Shown here one piece after another: positions 18,787 through 27,769 of a stretch of DNA of 64,000 nt. Location of the stretch: the NCBI GenBank assembly GCA_002724925.1, contig PBQA01000025.1, forward strand, positions 1 through 64,000, in the 5' to 3' direction. A program made the translations under genes and the position numbers. Under the pieces are notes generated by a model that was given only the letters and a program-made list of their open reading frames with translations, was not told the DNA's origin and ran no database searches. Every line of letters starts with the position of its first letter. Position 1 is the stretch's first letter. This DNA is from Oceanospirillaceae bacterium. Its GTDB lineage: Bacteria > Pseudomonadota > Gammaproteobacteria > Pseudomonadales > Oceanobacteraceae.

Positions 18787-20138
18787 GAATCACCTTTTTA
18801 GGCGGTACCGAAACCGTAACCGGTTCAAAATTTCTACTGGAAACCGAGCGCAGCAAGGTGCTGATCGACTGTGGCCTGTACCAAGGCTACAAATGGTTGC
18901 GTGAGCGCAACTGGCAACCGCTGCCGCTGGATATCGATAAGCTCGATGCCGTGTTGCTCACTCATGCGCACCTGGATCACTCCGGCTATATCCCCGCCTT
19001 ATACAAGCACGGTTTTCGTGGCCCGGTGTTTACCCATCACGCCACTAAAGACCTGTGTCAGATCCTGTTGGCAGACAGTGGTCATATTCAGGAGGAGGAC
19101 GCGAAATACTACACCAAACATAAGCTGAGCAAACATGAACAACCCGAGCCGCTCTATGACCGTCAAACCGCCGAATCGAGTATGGAGTTGTTTCAGTCGG
19201 TTGACTTTGATGAACAGGTTGAAGTCGGCGATATCCGTTTTTACCTGCAACCGGCGGGGCATATTCTCGGTGCCGCCAGTATCATTATTGAAGCGGAAGG
19301 CAAACGCATTGGCTTTTCAGGCGATGTGGGCCGTTTCGATGACGTGTTGATGAAACCACCGCGCCCGCTGCCCGAACTGGATTTGTTGCTGATGGAGTCC
19401 ACTTACGGCAATCGGCAGCACGATCCGCAGGACGCTGCGCAACAATTGGCTGCCGTGGTTAACCGTGTTGCTAAAAACGGTGGGGTTTTACTGGTGCCCG
19501 CGTTTGCCGTGGGGCGGGCGCAGGCCTTGCAACATTTGCTGGCAACGCTGATGCAAGAGGGTGCCATACCCAAACTGCCGATCTATCTCGACAGTCCCAT
19601 GGCCATCAAAGTGTCGGATATTTTTTGTCATCACAGCGATCAGCATCGACTCAGCCATGAGCAATGTCATCACATGTGCGATGTCGTCACTTATACCCGT
19701 ACCGTGGATGAATCCAAGGCGCTAGCGGGGCAGGCTTTCCCCCATATCATTATTGCCGGCAGCGGTATGGCCACTGGTGGGCGAATTCTTCACCACTTTA
19801 AACGGCTATTGAGTGATAGCCGAACCACGGTGTTGTTTACCGGTTATCAGGCCGGTGGTACCCGTGGTGCCAAGATGCTTGAAGGTGTCGATGCAGTGAA
19901 AATCCACGGTAGCTGGATTCCACTGAGGGCGGAGGTTGAGGTGATTTCCGGACTCTCGGGGCATGCGGATTATCTCGAACTCACCGAATGGTTGCGCCAA
20001 TCAAAATTGGCCAGGACAACGCCCATCAAACTGATTCACGGTGACCCCGATGCGCTGGAAGGGCTGCGAGTGTATTTACAAGAGCAAACCCAGTTTAAAG
20101 TCGATGTTGCCGGGTATCGAGATATTTTACGGCTGTAG
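18783..20138 (+). CDS. MBL-fold beta-CASP ribonuclease (RNA-specificity domain)
   Basis: 451 residues. Metallo-beta-lactamase core with the zinc motif LTHAHLDHSGYIPAL (HxHxDH), later His in PAGHILGAASI, Asp in FSGDVGRFDD; beta-CASP insertion about 180-380 including MESTYGNRQHD and AVGRAQALQHLL; then GSGMATGGRILHHFKRLL and the C-terminal LSGHADYLELTEWL with the last zinc His. This matches CPSF73-like bacterial RNases annotated with an RMMBL/RNA-specificity domain. It probably cleaves RNA. It is translationally coupled to the Prs-like gene, so RNA breakdown may feed the phosphorylase. Confidence 0.88.
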   Translation: MRITFLGGTETVTGSKFLLETERSKVLIDCGLYQGYKWLRERNWQPLPLDIDKLDAVLLTHAHLDHSGYIPALYKHGFRGPVFTHHATKDLCQILLADSGHIQEEDAKYYTKHKLSKHEQPEPLYDRQTAESSMELFQSVDFDEQVEVGDIRFYLQPAGHILGAASIIIEAEGKRIGFSGDVGRFDDVLMKPPRPLPELDLLLMESTYGNRQHDPQDAAQQLAAVVNRVAKNGGVLLVPAFAVGRAQALQHLLATLMQEGAIPKLPIYLDSPMAIKVSDIFCHHSDQHRLSHEQCHHMCDVVTYTRTVDESKALAGQAFPHIIIAGSGMATGGRILHHFKRLLSDSRTTVLFTGYQAGGTRGAKMLEGVDAVKIHGSWIPLRAEVEVISGLSGHADYLELTEWLRQSKLARTTPIKLIHGDPDALEGLRVYLQEQTQFKVDVAGYRDILRL

Positions 20139-20171
20139 ACGATACAAGATATCTATTAATTAGAGGAAAAG

Positions 20172-20633
20172 ATGATGCAAATTGAAACCCTGAAAGATGT
20201 GTTGCACTGGACCAAAGAGTTTCACCAACACCTGAGCCAGTGCTTGTCCCACTGCGCGGATAAAAACACTGACGAGCGGGCACGGATGATACTGGCTTAT
20301 CTCTCGGAACACGAAAAAACGCTGACCGACGTGGTAAGCGGTTTTGAAAAATCCGGGGATGAGCACGCCCTTAACACCTGGTGTTATGAATACGTGGAGC
20401 ATCACCCGATTACCCGGCATGTTCACTGTGATGCGCCCTTTGCCGAACTGGATACCGCGCAGATTATGGAAGTGATCGTCGATCAGCACCAGCAGGTCAT
20501 CGAATTGTATCGCTATCTGGCGTCACGGGCGGATATTCCGTCGGCTAAGGAATTGTTGGAGTCCTTGCGGTCGTTGGAGGAACACGAAGTGATGCGCATG
20601 GCGCAATCGTCTAATCGGTTTGGTGATTTATAG
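20172..20633 (+). CDS. Unknown helical protein
   Basis: 153 residues, no signal peptide or membrane segment. All-helical pattern with many His and acidic residues (FHQHLSQCLSHC, SEHEKTL, YEYVEHHPITRH, SLEEHEVMRM), reminiscent of hemerythrin- or ferritin-like bundles that bind iron, but no diagnostic motif was found. GAGGAAAAG is a good ribosome site; a second ATG follows at once. It sits between the ribonuclease and the DUF5676 protein. Function unknown. Confidence 0.6.
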   Translation: MMQIETLKDVLHWTKEFHQHLSQCLSHCADKNTDERARMILAYLSEHEKTLTDVVSGFEKSGDEHALNTWCYEYVEHHPITRHVHCDAPFAELDTAQIMEVIVDQHQQVIELYRYLASRADIPSAKELLESLRSLEEHEVMRMAQSSNRFGDL

Positions 20634-20667
20634 GCTGGTAAATACACACGATAGAAGGAGAAACGAT

Positions 20668-20925
20668 ATGAAACTGCATGCATTTAAATTTGGTCTGGCC
20701 TGCTCAATCAGTGCCATTGTGCTTTGGGTCATTTGCAGTGTCTTCGTCGCGGCGATGCCCGCAATGATGATGTCCATGTCCGGCGACATGGTGCATATGC
20801 AGTTGCAGGATATGGGGTGGCACCTAACCCTGGTCGGCGCACTTTGGGGGTTGGTGGCCTGGGCTGTGGTGGCTGGTTTTTCCGGGTGGTTGCTTGCCAC
20901 TATTTACAACCGCTTGCTGGCCTGA
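20668..20925 (+). CDS. Small two-helix membrane protein (DUF5676-like)
   Basis: 85 residues from ATG 20668 with GAAGGAG upstream. Two hydrophobic helices (FGLACSISAIVLWVICSVFV and LVGALWGLVAWAVVAGFSGW) flank a Met-rich segment (AMMMSMSGDMVHMQ). The pattern FKFGLACSISAIVLW and the Trp/Gly-rich second helix resemble DUF5676, another small family of metal-stress islands. Immediately after its stop the acetate kinase remnant begins, so its 3' neighbour was created by a deletion. Confidence 0.65.
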   Translation: MKLHAFKFGLACSISAIVLWVICSVFVAAMPAMMMSMSGDMVHMQLQDMGWHLTLVGALWGLVAWAVVAGFSGWLLATIYNRLLA

Positions 20926-20930
20926 ACCAG

Positions 20931-21551
20931 GGTGCAAGCGTCTGTTATGCCTGTTTTTTTCAGTCCTCAACCCTGACAGTTCCAGCATTAAGTGGGCGAC
21001 ATTTTCTAATGGATACTTCCATGGGATTTACGCCCAATGAGGGGCTGTTAATGCGTACGCGCAGCGGTGATGTTGATCCAGGTTTGCTGGCCTGGTTACA
21101 AAAGCAGGAAGGATGGTCGCCTGAAGATACGGATAAACTGCTTAATCAGGAATCCGGTTGGCGGGGGTTGTCTGGTGGTGTTGATAATATGGCTGAACTA
21201 TTTGCCAGTGACCACCCACAGTGCCATCTGGCATTTGACCTATTTCGATACCGCTTCCAGAAAACATTGGGGGCTTACTTTGCGATTTTAGGTGGCCTGG
21301 ACGGTATTGTGCTCAGCGGTGGTGTTGCTGAACTTAATCCGGCTCTTTGCCAAGAGCTCTTGTTGGGGTTATCCCATTTGGGCGTTGAATTGCACGCCGA
21401 ATCGGCCAACAGCAACCTGCCGATATCGCTTTCCTCAATGACATCAAAAGTGCAGTGCTGGGTAGTTGCCTCGGATGAGGCGGCGATGATGCTACACGCT
21501 GTCCAGCAGCAATTCTCTAACGAATTTAGCAATCAGCCAGTCGCTGACTGA
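20931..21551 (+). pseudogene. ackA: Acetate kinase remnant (N-terminal ~200 residues missing)
   Basis: In one frame: GASVC at 20931-20945 (cf. HLGNGASVC in AckA), a divergent stretch, then DTSMGFTPNEGLLMRTRSGD (from 21012), DPGLLAWLQ, NQESGWRGLSGG, LDGIVLSGGVAELNPALCQE and ASDEAAMM. These are the C-terminal half of acetate kinase. The N-terminal lobe, including the phosphate-binding start, is absent, and the frame is fused to the end of the DUF5676 gene. The catalytic half cannot work alone. AckA normally makes ATP from the acetyl phosphate produced by the phosphoketolase encoded 10 bp downstream, so the pathway now needs a housekeeping AckA or Pta. Confidence 0.85.
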
Positions 21552-21560
21552 GGCATAGCC

Positions 21561-23927
21561 ATGTATGTGATAGACCAACAAAACGATCACCGTGTTGAGC
21601 AACGAGCCAGGATGTACCGCGAGACTTACCCAGCGTTTGCTCATTGGGCAAACGGTTACGGGGTGATACAGCACAGCGATGAAACACAGGTACGCATATT
21701 TGATCTGTGCCAGCAACTGGTGTGTGAGGGGCGCTTCAAACAGATTGATGAGGTTCTGGAGATTTTGTCGGCTACCGACCGGCTGACCAGTGCGGCCATG
21801 TGGTTGGTGGTGCATATGACTTATAGCACCAAAGTGGATTTTTCCGGTAGCGCACTCGACGCTGAAGATTTTAAAGCCAATCCACAGGGGCATACCGGTG
21901 GCTCCCTGAATATGGTGCCTGCCTATGTCGCTTACATGGTGGCTAACCACCTGGCGGGAATCACACGAAGCTGGTTGATGGGTCAGGGCCACTGTGTGGC
22001 GGCCATCGACGCGGTCAATGTGTTACTGCAAAACCTCTATCCGGAACAGGCGGAGCGCTACCCCCTAAGTGATGAAGGTCTATCGCAATTGGCGCAGGAT
22101 TTTTACAGCTACGCGATTACGGATGATGGTCGCCCCGCAGTGCCAGTAGGCAGCCATGTCAATCCACACACGGCGGGCGGTTTGATTGAAGGCGGGTATT
22201 TGGGTTTTGCGGAGCTACAATACGTGCATATGCCACTGCCCGGCGAACGATTGGTGGCATTTTTGAGCGATGGCGCCTTTGAAGAGCAACGCGGCAGTGA
22301 TTGGGCCAGCCGTTGGTGGCGCGCCGAGGATTGTGGCTTGGTAACGCCGGTGATGATTGCCAATGGTCGGCGTATCGATCAGCGTTCCAACATGTACCAG
22401 CAGGGAGGTCTGCCCTGGTTTTACGAACATCTGGAGCAGAATGAATTTCATCCGATCGCCATCGACGGGCGCGATCCAGCTGCGTTTATCTGGGGAATAT
22501 TTGAATCTGAAGCACGCTTGCAAGCCTGCAGTGCACATATTCGTGCAGGAAAAATGTGTTATCCGGTGAAACTGCCGTACCTGATTGCCGAAACGGAAAA
22601 AGGCTACGGTTTTTACGGTGGTGGCACCAATGCAGCCCACGGCACGTCTTTGCCCGGCAACCCTCGTAGCGATGCCGCGGCTCGGCAGCTATTCAATGAA
22701 CACGCTGCCAGGCTCTTTCTGCCGCGTACTGAGCTGACCAGTGCAATCGAAAAAATAACACAACATAAGGCAGATAACCGGGTACCGGAAAAATACCATG
22801 CGCTCGGTCAGCGTGATGTCGTTTTAAAACTACCTACTGCTTCACCACAGTGCGAAAAGGGGCAAGCATTGTCACCCATGGCAGCCGTAGATAAGCGCTT
22901 GTGTGAGTGGCATCTCGCCAATCCGGGCGTGCGCGTACGTATCGGCAACCCTGATGAGCTACGCAGTAACCGCATGGGCCAAACGCTGGACCTTCTCAAA
23001 CACCGGGTGTTAAACCCGGAAGACGGTGTGGCCGAGTCGATACAAGGGGCTGTCATTACCGCTCTGAATGAGGAAGCCGTAGTGAGTGCGGCACTGGCGA
23101 ATAAAGGTGGTATGAACCTGGTGGTCAGCTATGAAGCCTTTGCCATGAAAATGATTGGTGCCTTGCGGCAGGAAATCATTTTTGCGCGGCACCAAAAAGA
23201 ACTGAATCGACATCCGCGCTGGTTATCGTTGCCGGTTATCGCTACTTCGCATTTGTGGGAGAACGGCAAAAATGAGCAATCCCATCAGGATTCCGCGTTT
23301 GGTGAAGTTCTACTGGGTGAAATGAGTGATATGGCACGCGTCGTATATCCCGCTGATGCCAGTACGGCGGTTGCTTGTCTCGATGCCTGTTACCAGAGCC
23401 AGGGCCAGGTTTGGGCCATGACCATACCTAAACAGGAAATTGTGGTTTCATTCAGTTACGAACAAGCTCAGCAGTTAGTTGAAAATGGAGCGTTGACATT
23501 GGAAGAAGATGATAAAGTTGATGTTCAATTAGTTGCGGTGGGTGCTTATCAACTCCAGGTTTGTCGTGAGGTTGGTCAGCGTCTCAGAGAAAAAGGCATT
23601 GGCTGCCGTATTACTTATTTGCTTGAGCCTGGCCGTTTTCGTATTCCGCGCGACAGGCACGAACAGCCATTTGTCTGTTCGTCATCGCAGCAGACCAAGT
23701 TGTTTGACGATGAGATTCGTTTGCGGATTTTTGTATCCCATATGCGACCTGAAATATTGCTGGGCACTTGTAGGCCGCTGGATTTGGGCAATGACCGTTG
23801 TTTGGCATTTGGTTATCGAAACCGCGGTGGAACATTAGATACGCTGGGCTTGCTGGAGGCAAATCAATGTAGCGCCCGGTTCATTGTAGCAGCGACTTTG
23901 AAAAAGATGAGTTTAGGAGAAGATTGA
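21561..23927 (+). CDS. xfp: Phosphoketolase (xylulose 5-phosphate / fructose 6-phosphate)
   Basis: 788 residues, full length. Thiamine-diphosphate enzyme: N-terminal GHTGGSLNMVPAYVAYMVAN, a cofactor loop LSDGAFEEQRGSDWASRWWR that differs from the GDGEAETGP type of lactic bacteria but matches a proteobacterial subgroup, GTSLPGNPRSD, and the central VRIGNPDELRSNRMGQTLDL. Converts xylulose 5-phosphate plus phosphate to acetyl phosphate and glyceraldehyde 3-phosphate. It follows the acetate kinase remnant and its stop overlaps the permease start (TGATG). Together with the upstream nucleotide enzymes it could dispose of ribose phosphate. Confidence 0.92.
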   Translation: MYVIDQQNDHRVEQRARMYRETYPAFAHWANGYGVIQHSDETQVRIFDLCQQLVCEGRFKQIDEVLEILSATDRLTSAAMWLVVHMTYSTKVDFSGSALDAEDFKANPQGHTGGSLNMVPAYVAYMVANHLAGITRSWLMGQGHCVAAIDAVNVLLQNLYPEQAERYPLSDEGLSQLAQDFYSYAITDDGRPAVPVGSHVNPHTAGGLIEGGYLGFAELQYVHMPLPGERLVAFLSDGAFEEQRGSDWASRWWRAEDCGLVTPVMIANGRRIDQRSNMYQQGGLPWFYEHLEQNEFHPIAIDGRDPAAFIWGIFESEARLQACSAHIRAGKMCYPVKLPYLIAETEKGYGFYGGGTNAAHGTSLPGNPRSDAAARQLFNEHAARLFLPRTELTSAIEKITQHKADNRVPEKYHALGQRDVVLKLPTASPQCEKGQALSPMAAVDKRLCEWHLANPGVRVRIGNPDELRSNRMGQTLDLLKHRVLNPEDGVAESIQGAVITALNEEAVVSAALANKGGMNLVVSYEAFAMKMIGALRQEIIFARHQKELNRHPRWLSLPVIATSHLWENGKNEQSHQDSAFGEVLLGEMSDMARVVYPADASTAVACLDACYQSQGQVWAMTIPKQEIVVSFSYEQAQQLVENGALTLEEDDKVDVQLVAVGAYQLQVCREVGQRLREKGIGCRITYLLEPGRFRIPRDRHEQPFVCSSSQQTKLFDDEIRLRIFVSHMRPEILLGTCRPLDLGNDRCLAFGYRNRGGTLDTLGLLEANQCSARFIVAATLKKMSLGED

Positions 23928-25276
23928 TGGATAAAGATGGTCGCACGACTCACTATGATAAGGGTAGCCTAACGCTCTCCGGTACCGTGATGCTGGGGAC
24001 CGGAGTCATGATAGGCGCGGGTATTTTTGCCCTGACCGGGCAAATGGCGGAAATGGTGGGCGTACTGTTCCCGCTGGCATTTCTGGCAGCAGCGGTGGTC
24101 GTTTCTTTCAGTGCCTACTCTTACGTCAAAATTTCCAATGCCTACCCTTCCGCCGGAGGGATAGGGATGTATTTACACAAGGCTTATGGCGACAGCTTAC
24201 CGACGGCATTCAATGCACTGTTGATGTACTTCTCCATGGTGATTGCACAGAGCTTCCTGGCGCGGACTTTTGGCTCCTATACCATGCAATTATTCGGTGG
24301 TGATGAATCCGGGCGAACGGTGGCGATGCTGGGTGTGGGGCTGATTATTTTTGCGTTTATCGTCAATTTGTTGAGTAACCGCTTTATTCAAAAGGTAGCT
24401 GGGTTTATCGGGGTGTTAAAGATTGGCGGCATTTTGGTGTTCGGCATTATCGGTGTGTGGGTGGCCGATAGCCTGGCGCTAGATTTCGGTCACACGGATA
24501 ACGTTGAAACCTCCGGAAATTTTCTTGGTGCTACCGCTCTCGGGATTCTGGCTTTTAAAGGTTTTACCACCATTACCAACAGTGGATCCGAGGTAATCGA
24601 TCCTAAGCGAAATGTTGGAAGAGCTATCGTTATCTCTATTGTTGCGTGTGTAGTCATCTACACCCTGGTTGGCTTTTCAGTGGCCAGTAACCTATCCCTG
24701 AGTGAAATCATAGATACTCGCGATTATTCCCTGGCAGCGGCTGCGCGACCAGCGCTTGGAGAATACGGAGTATGGTTTACAGTCGCAATTGCCATGACGG
24801 CAACTGCGGGCGGCATTCTTGCCAGTATTTTTGCGGTGTCCCGGATGCTGGCCATGTTGACCGAAATGAAACTGGTTCCTCATCGCCATTTCGGTATGCC
24901 GGGAAGCATCCAAAAACATACACTTGTCTATACCGTGGTACTCGGTATTTTTCTTACGGCCTTTTTTGACCTGTCGCGGATAGCCGCCCTGGGTATTGTC
25001 TTTTATCTGGTCATGGACATCGCCATTCATTGGGGCGTGATTCGTTATTTGGCGGATGAAATAAAAGCCAAGCGCTGGGTGCCCATTGTGGCCATTGTTT
25101 TCGATTTGCTGGCACTGATCGGTTTTGTTTGGGTGAAACTGAACGCTGACCCGTGGGTTATCGGCGTTGCTCTTATCGCGATGTTACTGATCGCAGCGGG
25201 CGAGAGGTGGTTCTTGCATTCGAATAGACGGCAACGACTACTACACGAAGACGGTAAGCACCAGCGTCAGCATTGA
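23927..25276 (+). CDS. APC-superfamily amino-acid/polyamine permease
   Basis: 449 residues, about 12 membrane helices. The N-terminus has the APC signature GTGVMIGAGIFALTGQ, with the unwound TM1 glycine motif GAGIFAL, and TM6 has GFTTITNSGSEVIDP. Substrate cannot be read from the sequence. Start taken at ATG 23927 inside the phosphoketolase stop (TGATG) after TTTAGGAGAAGA. Cotranscription with the phosphoketolase suggests a stress role such as acid or metabolite exchange. Confidence 0.85.
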   Translation: MDKDGRTTHYDKGSLTLSGTVMLGTGVMIGAGIFALTGQMAEMVGVLFPLAFLAAAVVVSFSAYSYVKISNAYPSAGGIGMYLHKAYGDSLPTAFNALLMYFSMVIAQSFLARTFGSYTMQLFGGDESGRTVAMLGVGLIIFAFIVNLLSNRFIQKVAGFIGVLKIGGILVFGIIGVWVADSLALDFGHTDNVETSGNFLGATALGILAFKGFTTITNSGSEVIDPKRNVGRAIVISIVACVVIYTLVGFSVASNLSLSEIIDTRDYSLAAAARPALGEYGVWFTVAIAMTATAGGILASIFAVSRMLAMLTEMKLVPHRHFGMPGSIQKHTLVYTVVLGIFLTAFFDLSRIAALGIVFYLVMDIAIHWGVIRYLADEIKAKRWVPIVAIVFDLLALIGFVWVKLNADPWVIGVALIAMLLIAAGERWFLHSNRRQRLLHEDGKHQRQH

Positions 25277-25429
25277 TGTCTGCTGTTCAAATTTAAACAT
25301 CAGGTGGTTAAGTGGCGGAAAAGCGCATGAATGAACCTAATGAAACTAAGCATCGGCTTCTTATTTACGCACTCCCCTATTTATTAGTAAACATCAGCAG
25401 ATGGTGGAGTATTAGAGAAGGTGAGGCCA

Positions 25430-25936
25430 ATGAGCAAACGTGAATTCACAATACATTGTCCCGTATGTCAAATGACAAAAATAGATCGATCTTTGTCGCT
25501 CAAATATCAGGGCGTCGATCACTACTTTTGTTCATCTCAGTGTCTAGAGCGATTTAAAGAGCACCCTCACCTGTTTGTGGGCGACCCCAAACATGGCTTG
25601 TCGCCAAAGCAAAAGGGACAGGCGGCACTGAAAACACGTCGCATTGGTTTCGCTGAGGCTGTTGGCGACGAACTTAAAGCCACACTGGATCAATCCCTGT
25701 TGTCTCTTATGGGGGTAGAAGCACTCAGATTTGAGGGGCACTGCCTTTACGTGAGTTACGATCTTTTTCAAGTTTCCTTGGAGGAAATCGAAGCAACTAT
25801 CGAGCAAACTGCGGCAAAGCTACATTCCGGTATGTTGGAGCGGGTAAAACGCGGATTTATTCATTACAGCGAGGAGTGTGAACTTGATAATCTCGCGCAT
25901 CCCGGCGGGGACGGTAGCTGCCACGGAGGAAGTTGA
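25430..25936 (+). CDS. YHS-domain protein fused to the CxxC-less HMA-like domain, copy 3
   Basis: 168 residues from ATG 25430. Residues about 5-50 are a YHS/TRASH-type metal domain (HCPVCQM...YQGVDHYFCSSQCLERFKEHP, CxxC plus CxxxC spacing). The C-terminal half matches the proteins at 15590 and 15957: LYVSYDLFQVSLEEIEATIE, RVKRGFIHYSEE, and a tail DNLAHPGGDGSCHGGS. The fusion ties this unnamed domain to metal binding. Probably cytosolic. It stands 153 bp after the permease gene and may have its own promoter. Confidence 0.75.
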   Translation: MSKREFTIHCPVCQMTKIDRSLSLKYQGVDHYFCSSQCLERFKEHPHLFVGDPKHGLSPKQKGQAALKTRRIGFAEAVGDELKATLDQSLLSLMGVEALRFEGHCLYVSYDLFQVSLEEIEATIEQTAAKLHSGMLERVKRGFIHYSEECELDNLAHPGGDGSCHGGS

Positions 25937-26049
25937 AAGTAAAACAAAATATGAATTCAGTCCGTTTTACTTCGCTGTCTCGCTATGGGTGTGATGCCGT
26001 CACTAATGGTTGGCGATGAAATCTGTTAGCCCTTGGTATAGAGAATCTT

Positions 26050-26120
26050 AGGGGTTGATCTTCAATATACCTATATCGCGTGCACCCCTGTTTAAAGAGA
26101 ATTTGGCTTCTTCTCTTTAA
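26050..26120. other. Two stem-loops in the 291-bp gap before the membrane protein gene
   Basis: AGGGGT (26050-26055) pairs with ACCCCT (26084-26089). Directly after, TTAAAGAGAA (26092-26101) pairs with TTCTCTTTAA (26111-26120), a perfect 10-bp stem. No T-tract follows the second stem. The gap 25937-26227 holds no gene; these may mark the 3' end of the upstream operon. Confidence 0.45.
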
Positions 26121-26227
26121 CGTGAAAATACGGGGTAAAAATTTATATTTCGACACCGATTGCTGAAATGATGGTGATATTACAGATGCTGTCAACAAAT
26201 CAAGTCAACCGTCCATAATGGAGGTCA

Positions 26228-27448
26228 ATGTCTAATTTTGTTTTACCTGGTGTGGCACTAGTCGCGGTGGTAGTTTTATTTCTGCCGACAGTACGCAATG
26301 CTGCGCGCTGGAGAGCCACGGTGACACCACTGGCGTCGATTATCGGCAGCGGATTTCTGATTTCCGGGCCGTTGCTGACTCATGTCGTGGCGGCGTGGGC
26401 TCCGGTTGCGATGCTGGGTATTCTCCTGGTGGCATTTGCGATCGGTGCTGTGATCCGTTTCAACATTATCCATGCCGAGCCACTTCTTGCCGATGCCGGG
26501 CATTTCCGCATCGTTATGCCGTTACAACGCCTGTCGGACCTCGCCCTGGGATTGGCTTATATTGTCTCGGTCGCTTTCTACGTACGTTTGCTGGCGTCCT
26601 TTGTACTGCGTTTTGGCGGTCACCGTGATGCGGTGATCGAAAATGTGCTGACCACGGTAGTGTTGTTATTTATTGCCATCGTGGGTTGGTTTCGCGGCCT
26701 CGGTGGGCTGGAGAAAATGGAAGAAGCCGCGGTGGCAATCAAGCTGGCCATCATCGCTGCATTGTTGATTGGTCTGGTTGGGTTCGATTGGCATTGGATC
26801 GTCAGTGATCAAACCCTTATTAATCCGAATGAAAACCTTACCGGAATTGAAAGTATCAGGCTGTTGGCGGGACTGCTGCTGATTGTGCAGGGATTCGAAA
26901 CCTCGCGTTACCTGGGCAACGCCTATGATCCTGCAATGCGGGTGCGATCAATGAGATTGGCGCAACTCATCGCCGGCGGTATTTATCTGCTGTTTGTGAT
27001 TACGGGGCTGCCTCTGTTGATGGAGTTTCATGGTATTGCCGATGAAACGGCGATTATTACCCTGGCGGGTCGTGTTGCCGAAATATTGCCCGCGCTATTG
27101 ATACTGGCGGCGGTGATGAGTCAATTCAGTGCTGCCGTTGCCGACACAGTGGGGGCAGGGGGATTGTTCAGTGAGCTGAGCGGTAGCCGACTTTCATCTC
27201 GACTGGGCTATATCGGTCTTGTGGCGGTAGCGATCTTGTTGGTTTGGACCGGTAATGTGTTTGATATTGTGACATTGGCATCGCGTGTGTTTGCGGCGTA
27301 CTACCTGTTGCAGTGCCTGGTGGCAATAGCGGCTACTTTTAGGGCTGTCCGGTTAACCGGAGTACAGTGCGTGATTCTATTAACGTCATTTTCGGCGATG
27401 GCGATGATGTTGGCTCTGATAGTGGTGTTCGCTATCCCGGTAGGTTGA
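26228..27448 (+). CDS. LeuT-fold (APC-like) integral membrane protein
   Basis: 406 residues with about 11 hydrophobic helices: LPGVALVAVVVLFLP, a TM1-like broken helix TPLASIIGSGFLISGPLL (GSG unwinding), GLAYIVSVAFYVRLLASF, QGFETSRYLGNAY. This resembles APC/LeuT-fold transporters without matching a family I can name. GGAGGTCA lies 5 bp before ATG 26228. Translation ends just upstream of the glycogen phosphorylase remnant. Substrate unknown. Confidence 0.7.
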   Translation: MSNFVLPGVALVAVVVLFLPTVRNAARWRATVTPLASIIGSGFLISGPLLTHVVAAWAPVAMLGILLVAFAIGAVIRFNIIHAEPLLADAGHFRIVMPLQRLSDLALGLAYIVSVAFYVRLLASFVLRFGGHRDAVIENVLTTVVLLFIAIVGWFRGLGGLEKMEEAAVAIKLAIIAALLIGLVGFDWHWIVSDQTLINPNENLTGIESIRLLAGLLLIVQGFETSRYLGNAYDPAMRVRSMRLAQLIAGGIYLLFVITGLPLLMEFHGIADETAIITLAGRVAEILPALLILAAVMSQFSAAVADTVGAGGLFSELSGSRLSSRLGYIGLVAVAILLVWTGNVFDIVTLASRVFAAYYLLQCLVAIAATFRAVRLTGVQCVILLTSFSAMAMMLALIVVFAIPVG

Positions 27449-27477
27449 TTTCGCAGATCTAAAGTGGCATGAAAGAG

Positions 27478-27750
27478 ACATTTAATGGTGACGCTAACCT
27501 GAGTGTTCTCCACGACAGGTGGACACAGAGTTGCCTTGTGGGCATCGCGGGAGCGTTATCAGTGAGAGCAATGCTGGCAGTGATGATTCTGGTGCGCTGT
27601 ATAACAAACTGGAAGGAAAAATACTGCCGTTTTTACGATAACCACAAAGGATGGATCAAGGTGATGAAAGCAAGTATTGGGTAAAATGCTTCATTTTTTA
27701 ATAGTCACCGTATGATGCGGAGGTACGCAAGTGATGCTTACATACGTTAG
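27478..27750 (+). pseudogene. glgP: C-terminal remnant of alpha-glucan (glycogen) phosphorylase
   Basis: Pieces in two frames spell the GlgP C-terminus. ANLSVLHDRW (27490 on) recalls the family's NLSVLDGWW. SNAGSDDSGALYNKLEGKIL (27567-27626) is in another frame. After a shift near 27630 come YDNHKGWIKVMKASIG, an in-frame TAA at 27682, and NASFFNSHRMMRRYASDAYI ending at TAG 27748-27750. At least one frameshift and one nonsense codon are present and more than 700 N-terminal residues are missing, so it is non-functional. It could come from a lost glycogen/phosphoketolase-linked gene set. Confidence 0.82.
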
Positions 27751-27769
27751 GGAAAATTAGTTCGAACAA

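Noticed and set aside
27469-27684. 71-residue frame as a real small gene
   Set aside because: Its ends match glycogen phosphorylase fragments (ANLSVLHDRW, GWIKVMKASIG) and the middle is in another frame; it is part of a pseudogene.
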